Shown: positions 1 to 5,140 of the stretch, piece by piece
Layout of the letters: each line of letters starts with the position of its first letter
Numbering within the stretch: the first letter of the stretch is position 1
NCBI GenBank assembly: GCA_902494465.1
Contig: CABUTH010000130.1
Location: forward strand, 1 to 5,323
From: an uncultured Collinsella sp.
GTDB taxonomy: Bacteria > Actinomycetota > Coriobacteriia > Coriobacteriales > Coriobacteriaceae
Direction of reading: 5' to 3'
DNA length: 5,323 nt
Program-made: the position numbers and the translations under genes
Notes under the pieces: model-generated
What the model was told of the DNA's origin: nothing
What the model saw: the letters and a program-made list of their open reading frames with translations, nothing else
Databases searched by the model: none

Positions 1-37
1 ACAGTCCCATACGCCAAAAGCCGGCATCTCCCATGTG

Positions 38-58
38 ACAGAGGGGCTGTCCCTTTGT
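38..58. repeat. Small hairpin just downstream of the HAD gene
   Basis: ACAGAGGG and CCCTTTGT form an 8-bp stem with one G-T pair around a GCTGT loop, starting 5 bases beyond the HAD stop codon. Read on the minus strand, no T-run follows, so it is not a classical intrinsic terminator for HAD. Read on the plus strand, a short T-rich stretch follows, so it could end a gene entering from the left. The sequence ACAGTCCC at 1-8 resembles part of it, which hints at a short dispersed repeat. Nothing else is visible in 1-62. Confidence 0.35.
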
Positions 59-62
59 TTCA

Positions 63-920
63 TTATTCGATTACGGTGTGGGAGTTCTGCTTGCGCATGG
101 TAGCGAGCATGTGTTTGGGGACGGCGTGGACCATGCAGCTGCCGATAGTTGCACTCGCAGCGGCCTTGGCGGCATCGCTGCCGTTTTTGGTCGCGTAGCT
201 GTGACGGAAGCGCTTGAGCATGGCGATGTCGTTGCCGCCGTCGCCGTAAACCGCGACCTCGTCCTCGGCAATACCGTAGTAGCCCGCCAGCCAGGCCACG
301 CTCTCGCCCTTGTTGCACGCCACGTCCGTGATCTCGAACATCACCGGATCGAACGGCGCGTTGACCACGCGGTCCGAACGCTCGGCAAGATAAGCCTTAA
401 GGTCACGCTCCAGCTCGGGCGAGGTCACGCGACAATTGATCTTGCATACATCGTGACGCAAGATATCGCCGATCGACTGGTCGAAATACTGCTCCTCGTG
501 ATACCCGCCACGTGCACGCATGCCGCGCATCACAATACGCTTGATGGGGCTATCCTTTTTAAAGCCCGCCTGATGCATCTCGAACGAACCGCTCGAGTAC
601 ATGCCATCGGGCGTGGAGCAATCAAAGCAAATGTCCGGGAACGCCTTGAGCAGCTCCTCGGTAATCTGCGGATCGATGGTCCAGGTTTTAAGCACCTCGC
701 CATGACTGTCGCGCACGATGGAGCCGTTAGAGCAGCAGGCATCGAGCGCCAGCCCCGTAAAGCCATGCTCGCCGATTGGCAACGTCGAGCGCCCGGTCGC
801 GGGAACCACATGCAAGCCAGCCTCGGTCAGCTCGCGAATGGCGCGGCGGATGGTCCCATCTGCCTCGTGCAGGGCGTTCAGCAGCGTTCCGTCTAAGTCG
901 CTCGCAAACATCTTGATCAT
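63..920 (-). CDS. Cof-type HAD-superfamily phosphatase (subclass IIB)
   Basis: A predicted 285-residue soluble, Mg-dependent hydrolase of the Cof/YidA type. These enzymes dephosphorylate sugar phosphates, flavin precursors or similar small metabolites; the substrate cannot be read from the sequence. All four HAD motifs are present. Motif I is SDLDGT, with nucleophile Asp8 and acid/base Asp10. Motif II is PATGRS near residue 42. The motif III lysine is Lys204 in NKGES, and motif IV is GDGGND at 226-231. Residues of about 85-195 fit the C2 cap domain that sets substrate choice. Length is normal for the family. I chose the ATG at 920 because AAGGAGG lies 9 bases upstream and the HAD fold starts at once. 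An in-frame extension upstream to 1031 has no HAD similarity and crosses the inverted repeat. Met4 is a less likely alternative start. The gene is probably monocistronic, 115 bases after the MFS gene. Confidence 0.95.
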   Translation of the reverse strand: MIKMFASDLDGTLLNALHEADGTIRRAIRELTEAGLHVVPATGRSTLPIGEHGFTGLALDACCSNGSIVRDSHGEVLKTWTIDPQITEELLKAFPDICFDCSTPDGMYSSGSFEMHQAGFKKDSPIKRIVMRGMRARGGYHEEQYFDQSIGDILRHDVCKINCRVTSPELERDLKAYLAERSDRVVNAPFDPVMFEITDVACNKGESVAWLAGYYGIAEDEVAVYGDGGNDIAMLKRFRHSYATKNGSDAAKAAASATIGSCMVHAVPKHMLATMRKQNSHTVIE

Positions 921-975
921 GGGCACGCCCCTCCTTCGTCTGCACGATATTGTAGACGAAGGAGGGGCGTGCCCA
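920..975. repeat. 25-bp near-perfect inverted repeat covering the HAD ribosome binding site
   Basis: The arms 920-944 and 951-975 match at 24 of 25 positions, with only 945-950 as a loop; the outer 22 bp pair perfectly. On the minus strand the second arm holds AAGGAGG, the Shine-Dalgarno site of the HAD gene, and its last base pair includes the A of the start codon. The first arm holds the complement CCTCCTT, which is also the anti-Shine-Dalgarno core of 16S rRNA. An RNA containing both arms would hide the ribosome binding site in a very strong stem. No T-run follows on either strand, so it is not an intrinsic terminator. It may instead act as a DNA dyad around the promoter. Confidence 0.85.
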
Positions 976-976
976 A
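949..976 (-). promoter_or_regulatory. Candidate HAD promoter inside the inverted repeat
   Basis: On the minus strand, TACAAT (954-949, five of six consensus bases) is a good -10 box. TTGGGC (976-971) is a poor -35 box, 16 bases away. Transcription would begin near 941-943. The RNA would then carry only the second arm of the inverted repeat, a leader of about 21-23 bases with a free AAGGAGG. The call depends mainly on the -10 match and its position. Confidence 0.45.
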
Positions 977-999
977 ACAATGCCGTCCCGGCGCGGCAT
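975..999 (-). terminator. Weak terminator candidate after the MFS gene
   Basis: On the minus strand, ATGCCG and CGGCAT (999-994 and 985-980) form a 6-bp stem with an 8-base loop, followed by TGTTT. The stem is short and the T-run is interrupted, so read-through into the HAD leader is likely. It is the only terminator-like structure between the MFS stop and the HAD start. Confidence 0.25.
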
Positions 1000-1035
1000 G
1001 CCACTGCCTCCACGAATTCATGGTGCCCCAACGCG

Positions 1036-2298
1036 TTAAGACAATCGCCACAAGCGACTTTTCAGCCGATAAAACAGCGCCGTCATCAACGTCAGCACCC
1101 CCAACATGTCTGCGAATACAATCGCCGGTGCCCATCGATCATATGCGAGCCCGTAAACCAATTGGCCAATAGGCGTTGCACAGGAAAGCATCATATAAAC
1201 GAGTGCCAGCACTTTTCCGCAGAGTTCCTTTGGCGCTGACCGCTGAACAAATGAAACGATTTCGACCGATGCAATGCTTGCCCACGCCATGACCCATGCC
1301 GAGCCGGCCGCAAGCGCGACAAACGCAAATTCATCAGGACCGCTCAGTAGCGTGACAATAATCGGTACGACTCCTAAACAGATCATCGCAACATATCGAC
1401 ATATGCCCTTGAAGGAAAAACGATGCGGCCAAATACCGACCAAACCACTGCCGACAAGACCACCTAAGCCCATAGCCACCTCAATAATCCCAACAAAGGA
1501 TGACTGCATGCCGAGATGCTTTGTAACAATAATAGGAGCGCCAATCGTTAGCCCAACCAACGCAAGGTTCAAAACTGCCGCAAGCAAAATCACAGCGACC
1601 AATGATGCATTTTGCAACAGATACCGAATCGACTCCCTAAAATCGTTTCGGCATGTCGTACGAGTCGCGCCGTCTCCCATCGTTTCAGATGAGGCATTTT
1701 GCCTGAGTGCACCCCCAAACAGCAGGGCTGAAATCGCAAACGTCACCGACGCGGTTGCGCAAAGAGTATCGATGCCAAAGCACCCATAGACTGCCGTACC
1801 GACCACAGGGCCCAAGATATTGCTCACCATGGTCGACTGCGAAACCAATGCAGTGGCCCGCTCAACCTTCCCTTCACCCGCCATGCGCACCGTCTCAATT
1901 TGGAGCATTGGCTTTAGCAGCGATTGAACACCGTATTGAACACAAAGTATCGCTACTACGACGACCGCAAGAGGCAATGAGCGCTTCATGGGGATAGACA
2001 GCAGCGATGCAGTCATCAGAGCAATACCGAGGGCCACGAGGACCTCGCGCTGTCTTCCCCGATCCGCCAAGATCCCGCCAACCGGAGTCGCGAGCACACC
2101 TGGTATGAACGCTATCGCCGCGACAGCGCCATATAACGTTGACGAGCCGCTGCAATCGAACAAGTAAAGCGGATACGCAAAGCACAGCGCCGACAGCATC
2201 GAATACGTGCACAGCTGCGCAACAAGAAGGCCAAAAAGTCTGATAGATCGTACTGTTTTTTGCGTCAACGAGACGCCACTCCTCCGCATTCCAGCCAT
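1036..2298 (-). CDS. Major facilitator superfamily exporter, drug-efflux type
   Basis: A predicted 420-residue inner-membrane transporter with 12 helices, beginning near residue 20 and ending near 410. The loop after the second helix has the MFS motif A signature, GGILADRGRQREV at 74-86. A hydrophilic stretch at about 200-222 fits the central loop between the two six-helix halves. The N-terminal pattern PLYLFDCSGSS and the overall length resemble proton-driven efflux pumps of the DHA3/MefA kind; this is recognition by eye, and the substrate is unknown. I chose ATG 2298, which follows AGGGG at about 8 bases. ATG 2316 would add six residues but lies inside the operator palindrome with no Shine-Dalgarno site. 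ATG 2289 is also possible. The gene lies directly after a tetR gene, with two matching palindromes between them, so repression with ligand release is expected. Sampled base composition is lower in GC than in amtB or HAD. Confidence 0.9.
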   Translation of the reverse strand: MAGMRRSGVSLTQKTVRSIRLFGLLVAQLCTYSMLSALCFAYPLYLFDCSGSSTLYGAVAAIAFIPGVLATPVGGILADRGRQREVLVALGIALMTASLLSIPMKRSLPLAVVVVAILCVQYGVQSLLKPMLQIETVRMAGEGKVERATALVSQSTMVSNILGPVVGTAVYGCFGIDTLCATASVTFAISALLFGGALRQNASSETMGDGATRTTCRNDFRESIRYLLQNASLVAVILLAAVLNLALVGLTIGAPIIVTKHLGMQSSFVGIIEVAMGLGGLVGSGLVGIWPHRFSFKGICRYVAMICLGVVPIIVTLLSGPDEFAFVALAAGSAWVMAWASIASVEIVSFVQRSAPKELCGKVLALVYMMLSCATPIGQLVYGLAYDRWAPAIVFADMLGVLTLMTALFYRLKSRLWRLS

Positions 2299-2310
2299 AA
2301 GCCCACCCCT

Positions 2311-2331
2311 ATACATACCGTTAGTATGTAT
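2311..2331. promoter_or_regulatory. Probable TetR operator O1, next to the MFS start
   Basis: ATACATAC and GTATGTAT are perfect 8-base inverted arms around the 5-base centre CGTTA. The site ends 13 bases from the chosen MFS start codon, so a bound dimer would cover the likely transcription or translation start. A second site at 2376 matches 18 of 21 positions. Size, symmetry, duplication and position next to a tetR gene all fit a TetR-family operator. Confidence 0.75.
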
Positions 2332-2375
2332 TTAATGACTTGAAAAGGGCAGCCGTAGCTACCCTCATAAATCAA

Positions 2376-2396
2376 TTACATACCGTTGGTATCTAT
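2376..2396. promoter_or_regulatory. Probable TetR operator O2, at the end of tetR
   Basis: This copy matches O1 at 18 of 21 positions. Its inner dyad is ATACC, GTT, GGTAT, and its outer arms are less symmetric than those of O1. It begins one base beyond the tetR stop codon. The centre-to-centre distance to O1 is 65 bases, about six helical turns, so dimers on both sites would lie on roughly the same face of the DNA. I see no convincing -35/-10 pair in the AT-rich DNA between the two sites. Confidence 0.65.
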
Positions 2397-2397
2397 A

Positions 2398-3060
2398 TTA
2401 CCACCCGGCGCGGTCCCATACGTCCCAAATCTGCGCCGTTGTCTGAAGCACTTCATTACCCAAATCGAGCCCCACCGCGGCCGCCATCTGCGCCAAACAT
2501 TGTGCGCGAGCGAGCATTCGCTCCTTGGACTCGAGCGGACGGAACAATGGCAGCAGCCAAAGATTCGCCAACAACGATACGGCCTCCGCCGCTTCGTGCG
2601 GGCATTCGCACGCAATGGAGCCGTCGGCGATGCCCTCCTCGATCACTGGCAAGAGACAGCCATCGGCCGACTCGTCAAACGAGCCCTGGTACTGCATCGC
2701 CAGTAGACGCGAGCTTTTTACCGGATCCGCTGCAGGGTGCATGCGTGTCCATAGCTCAATTTGCGGAACAACGGACTCGGGAGCGTAAAGCCTTTTTAGC
2801 TTTTGGGCGCCGGTCATATTACCGACGCCAAGCATCGAGCGACGGTGCTCAACAATCGGAGTCATCGCCCGATCAAACGCGGCGTTGAAAATCTCTTCTT
2901 TGCTCTTGAAGTGATGATAGACAGCGCCCTTGGTCATGCCATCGAGACGGTCAACGATATCTTGAATGCTCGTCCCCTCATAACCCTGTGCACAGAATAG
3001 CTCCAGTGCCGCGTCGAGAATCTTCGCGACCGTCTCCTCGGGATATTTATTGCGACCCAT
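2398..3060 (-). CDS. TetR-family transcriptional repressor
   Basis: A predicted 220-residue dimeric DNA-binding protein. The N-terminal TetR domain covers about residues 8-60. It shows helix 1 (EETVAKILDAALELF), then GYEGTSIQDIV, and the recognition part MTKGAVYHHFKSKEEIF at 42-58, the family's hallmark. The rest, about 70-215, is all-helical and variable, as expected for the ligand-binding and dimerisation domain; its ligand is unknown. I chose ATG 3060, which has a weak GGA just upstream. A GTG at 3096 would add 12 residues that do not belong to the domain, and it sits at the predicted transcription start. The likely target is the MFS gene downstream, through the two palindromes at 2311 and 2376. 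No copy of that motif lies upstream of tetR itself, so autoregulation through it is not evident. Only 74 bases separate it from glnK, with no clear terminator, so some read-through from amtB-glnK is possible. Confidence 0.93.
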   Translation of the reverse strand: MGRNKYPEETVAKILDAALELFCAQGYEGTSIQDIVDRLDGMTKGAVYHHFKSKEEIFNAAFDRAMTPIVEHRRSMLGVGNMTGAQKLKRLYAPESVVPQIELWTRMHPAADPVKSSRLLAMQYQGSFDESADGCLLPVIEEGIADGSIACECPHEAAEAVSLLANLWLLPLFRPLESKERMLARAQCLAQMAAAVGLDLGNEVLQTTAQIWDVWDRAGW

Positions 3061-3095
3061 AATCCGTCCATCCGCAACACAAGCCTTATGCCTCA

Positions 3096-3132
3096 CTGCA
3101 GTATTTTAACGTTGCAGATGACAGACGGTCGG
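3096..3132 (-). promoter_or_regulatory. Candidate tetR promoter
   Basis: On the minus strand, TAAAAT (3108-3103, five of six bases) is a plausible -10 box. The best -35 is CCGACC (3132-3127), which is poor. Transcription would start near 3096, giving a leader of about 36 bases before ATG 3060. CTGCA (3096-3100) and TGCAG (3113-3117) form a small dyad around the -10 box that could be a weak operator. The 74-base glnK-tetR gap holds no other signal I can see. Confidence 0.35.
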
Positions 3133-3134
3133 CC

Positions 3135-3473
3135 CTACACCGCGGCGGGGCCGTGTTCGCCGGTGCGAATGCGGATGACTTCTTCGACCGGCTCGACCCA
3201 AATCTTGCCGTCGCCGACGGCACCGGTGCGAGCGGCGTTGCAGATGATGTCAACGATACCGTCGACATGCTCGTCGGCGCAGATGAGGGTGAACTGCACC
3301 TTGGGGATCGTGTTGACGAGCAGCTCGTTGCCGCGCACGTATTCCTTCCAGCCATGCTGCGCGCCGCAGCCCTGCACCTGGTTGATGGTCATGCCGCGAA
3401 CATCGGCAGCAAACAACGCATCTTTAAGAACCTCAAGCTTCTCGGCGCGAACGATTGCCGTGATCTTCTTCAT
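3135..3473 (-). CDS. glnK: P-II nitrogen regulatory protein, GlnK/GlnB type, lacking Tyr51
   Basis: A 112-residue cytoplasmic trimer subunit that aligns without gaps to E. coli GlnB numbering. It is expected to bind ATP/ADP and 2-oxoglutarate and to plug the neighbouring ammonium channel when nitrogen is ample. Visible nucleotide-site residues include Gly35-Cys-Gly37, Gln39, Lys58, the block GDGKI at 87-91, and Arg101 and Arg103 in IRIRTGE. The C-terminal family signature is intact. The T-loop (about 37-55) reads GAQHGWKEYVRGNELLVNT. Position 51, tyrosine in proteins that are uridylylated or adenylylated, is Leu; position 49, the serine phosphorylated in cyanobacteria, is Asn. Covalent control at these sites is therefore unlikely. 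The ATG at 3473 follows GAGAGGA at good spacing. The gene lies 191 bases after amtB on the same strand, and the pairing supports a GlnK role. No glnD-like gene follows. Confidence 0.95.
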   Translation of the reverse strand: MKKITAIVRAEKLEVLKDALFAADVRGMTINQVQGCGAQHGWKEYVRGNELLVNTIPKVQFTLICADEHVDGIVDIICNAARTGAVGDGKIWVEPVEEVIRIRTGEHGPAAV

Positions 3474-3505
3474 AGTGAATTCCTCTCTTCAATAAAAGAA
3501 ATGAA

Positions 3506-3642
3506 TTGCCATTCAATGAGGCGGGTTTCCCAGGTGCCGCAGATTGGGTTGAAAGAGGAGCGCCGCGTACTTTTGTACGCAAGCGACGGTTTGAAACCCA
3601 AGGTGCGGTGCCTGGGGAAGCCGCGCGACGATTGAACGGCAA
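3506..3642. repeat. 137-base imperfect palindromic element between amtB and glnK
   Basis: The outer ends TTGCCATTCAAT (3506-3517) and ATTGAACGGCAA (3631-3642) are inverted copies at 11 of 12 positions. Further in, a 25-base segment around 3526-3550 pairs with about 3595-3619 at roughly 20 of 25 positions. The centre is a perfect hairpin, GCGTAC TTTT GTACGC (3565-3580). The midpoint of every pair falls near 3573, so it is one long palindrome. It fills the gap except for 32 bases that carry the glnK ribosome binding site. Size and shape resemble intergenic repeat units such as ERIC, or a small non-autonomous mobile element. In RNA it would form a long stem in the amtB-glnK message. I see no clear target-site duplication and no credible coding in it. 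Confidence 0.75.
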
Positions 3643-3662
3643 GGTGCGGTGCTTGGGGAAGC
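3599..3662. repeat. Direct repeat next to the amtB stop codon (two 23-base copies)
   Basis: Copies at 3599-3621 and 3640-3662 match at 22 of 23 positions (the only difference is C3612 against T3653) and are 41 bases apart. Both begin CAAGGTGCGGTGC. The first lies in the right arm of the palindromic element; the second lies outside it and stops two bases short of the amtB stop codon. A more diverged inverted copy (about 17 of 23) is at 3524-3546. Confidence 0.8.
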
Positions 3663-3664
3663 TG

Positions 3665-4942
3665 CTAATCGAGCCCCGAGAAGGAAGGGTACGCGCTCTC
3701 GCCGTGTTGACTCGCATCCAGGCCCAGCGCCTCGTCGGCCTCGTCCACGCGCAGGCTGCCGTGGAACAGTGCCTTGACCACCGCGGCGATCACCAAGTCG
3801 AGCACCAGCACAATGGCGACCGTCACCACAATGCCCAGGACCTGCGAGATGAGCAGCGACACGTCGCCCGTGTAGAACAGGCCGCCCTTACCGGTCCACG
3901 AAAGCTCCGGCACGCAAAACAGACCCGTGAGCACGCCACCCAAGATGCCGCCAATGCCGTGGCAGCCAAACGCGTCGAGCGCATCGTCGTAGCCAAACTT
4001 GGTCTTAAGATGGCTGATAGCCAGGTAACAGACGGGCGATACAATCAGGCCCATGACCAGCGCTGCCCATGGCTCGACAAAGCCCGCGCCCGGCGTGACC
4101 ACCACGAGGCCCGCGACCAGACCGGTGCTAGCGCCCACCAGCGTGGGGCGACCGGTGTGCACGCGCTCGACGGCAAGCCACGAGACCATACCAGCCGCGC
4201 TGGCCGTCACGGTGTTGAGGATGGCAAGCGCCGCCACGGCGTCGGCCTTAAACTCGCTGCCGCCGTTAAAGCCAAACCAGCCAAACCAAAGCAGGCCAGC
4301 GCCCAGCGCCACAAACGGCACGTTATGCGGACGGTAGCTCACCATGCCAAAGCCACGACGACGGCCGAGCATTAAGCAGAGGATCAGGCCGGTAAGACCG
4401 GACGAAATGTGTACCACGTCGCCGCCGGCAAAGTCGAGCGCGCCGATGATGTCGCCGATAAAGGAGCCATCGCCGCCCCAAACCATGTGGGCGAGCGGCG
4501 CGTAGACCGCAAGCAGCCAAATGCCCAGGAAAGCAGCCATAGCACCAAACTTAACGCGACCTGCCAGGCTACCCGTGACGATAGCGGCCGTGATCATGGC
4601 AAATGCCATCTGGAAGGCGATGTTGATGATCTGAGGGTAGACGGCACCGTCCGGCGCGGTGCCCTCAGCCGCCTGCAGCACCTGGTTGAGCACCGGCAAG
4701 CACAGCAGCTGGTCAAGGCCTCCAATAAACGGGCTGGAACCGTCGCCGCCGTAGGCCAGCGACCAGCCGGCAACAATCCACAGCACGCCGACCAGGCCAA
4801 TGGCGCCAAAGCACATGAGCATGGTGTTGATGACATTTTTGCGCCTGGACAGGCCGCCATAGAAAAACGCCAGACCCGGTGTCATTAAAAACACGAGCAT
4901 GGTGCAGATGAGCATAAACGTTGTCGATCCCGTATCGAACAT
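3665..4942 (-). CDS. amtB: Ammonium channel, Amt/MEP/Rh family
   Basis: A 425-residue trimeric inner-membrane protein that conducts ammonium/ammonia, with about 11 helices. It starts FMLICTMLVFLMTPGLAFFYGG (residues about 9-30) and ends its last helix near 390. Key residues align with E. coli AmtB. The twin pore histidines are His178 (VVHIS) and His328 (FGCHGIGG). The gate phenylalanines are Phe114 and Phe225 (WFGFNGGS). Trp155 and Ser229 fit the external site, and Asp170 is the conserved structural aspartate of ALDFAGG. The cytoplasmic tail has LRVDEADEALGLD then SQHGE, the region that contacts P-II proteins. I chose ATG 4942 because a strong AAGGGGGAGCGA precedes it and the first helix follows directly. 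An open frame continues 63 residues further upstream without membrane character. No cleaved signal peptide is evident, unlike in E. coli. The glnK gene follows on the same strand. The order amtB then glnK is the reverse of that in E. coli. Confidence 0.96.
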   Translation of the reverse strand: MFDTGSTTFMLICTMLVFLMTPGLAFFYGGLSRRKNVINTMLMCFGAIGLVGVLWIVAGWSLAYGGDGSSPFIGGLDQLLCLPVLNQVLQAAEGTAPDGAVYPQIINIAFQMAFAMITAAIVTGSLAGRVKFGAMAAFLGIWLLAVYAPLAHMVWGGDGSFIGDIIGALDFAGGDVVHISSGLTGLILCLMLGRRRGFGMVSYRPHNVPFVALGAGLLWFGWFGFNGGSEFKADAVAALAILNTVTASAAGMVSWLAVERVHTGRPTLVGASTGLVAGLVVVTPGAGFVEPWAALVMGLIVSPVCYLAISHLKTKFGYDDALDAFGCHGIGGILGGVLTGLFCVPELSWTGKGGLFYTGDVSLLISQVLGIVVTVAIVLVLDLVIAAVVKALFHGSLRVDEADEALGLDASQHGESAYPSFSGLD

Positions 4943-5001
4943 TCGCTCCCCCTTGGTCGCATGAACGTTGCCGGCGCCCATAATGCGGCCGAGGGGCAAC
5001 T

Positions 5002-5029
5002 GGTATAGACCAGATACGGCGTTGTTAAA
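5002..5029 (-). promoter_or_regulatory. Weak candidate amtB promoter
   Basis: On the minus strand, TTTAAC (5029-5024) and TATACC (5007-5002) are 16 bases apart. They match the -35 and -10 consensus at three and four positions. Transcription would start near 4995, leaving a leader of about 50 bases. A small palindrome, CTGGT ATAG ACCAG (5000-5013), covers the -10 box. A weak core promoter is what one would expect if an activator binds upstream. Confidence 0.3.
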
Positions 5030-5094
5030 CGCTGCGTTGTCGAATGGAAACGGTGCCGCAATCTTGGAAACGGCGCGGCAACGGTCGCGAAACG
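5024..5094. promoter_or_regulatory. Four AAACG elements at 20-22 base spacing upstream of amtB
   Basis: AAACG begins at 5027, 5048, 5068 and 5090, giving spacings of 21, 20 and 22 bases, close to two helical turns each. The three right-hand copies read GAAACG. The middle two are part of a longer direct repeat: TGGAAACGGTGCCGCAA (5045-5061) and TGGAAACGGCGCGGCAA (5065-5081), 15 of 17 identical. The array overlaps and extends upstream of the candidate -35 box, where an activator would sit. The GAAAC core at about 22-base spacing recalls actinobacterial GlnR boxes, but the alternating GTNAC half-sites are not clear, so the regulator cannot be named. Confidence 0.45.
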
Positions 5095-5140
5095 AACAGG
5101 AAATACGCGAGCAAGGGAGCCATGAGCGCACCCATCCCGG

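Noticed and set aside
78..896. Long plus-strand open frame of 272 codons opposite the HAD gene
   Set aside because: It is antisense to a gene with all four HAD motifs, and its translation is low-complexity and rich in Ala, Arg and His with no recognisable domain. Such shadow frames are common in GC-rich DNA.
921..974. Inverted repeat before HAD as an intrinsic terminator
   Set aside because: No T-run follows the stem on either strand, and on the minus strand the HAD start codon follows immediately.
921..1031. N-terminal extension of the HAD protein by 37 residues
   Set aside because: The extra residues cross the inverted repeat and the Shine-Dalgarno site and add nothing to the HAD fold, which starts within a few residues of ATG 920.
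3433..3717. Minus-strand small open frame of 94 codons spanning the amtB-glnK gap
   Set aside because: It overlaps both real genes, and its repeated peptide pieces simply reflect the DNA repeats there.
3506..4375. Plus-strand open frame of 289 codons opposite amtB and the palindromic element
   Set aside because: It is antisense to a clear ammonium channel, and its translation is hydrophilic and rich in His, Arg and Gln without family resemblance.
5024..5094. Naming the AAACG array a definite GlnR box
   Set aside because: The GAAAC cores fit, but the expected GTNAC half-sites at fixed 11-base offsets are missing or degenerate, so only a resemblance can be claimed.
4943..5131. N-terminal extension of amtB by up to 63 residues
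   Set aside because: The extension has no membrane or signal-peptide character, its start codons lack a good Shine-Dalgarno site, and ATG 4942 has a strong one directly before the first helix.
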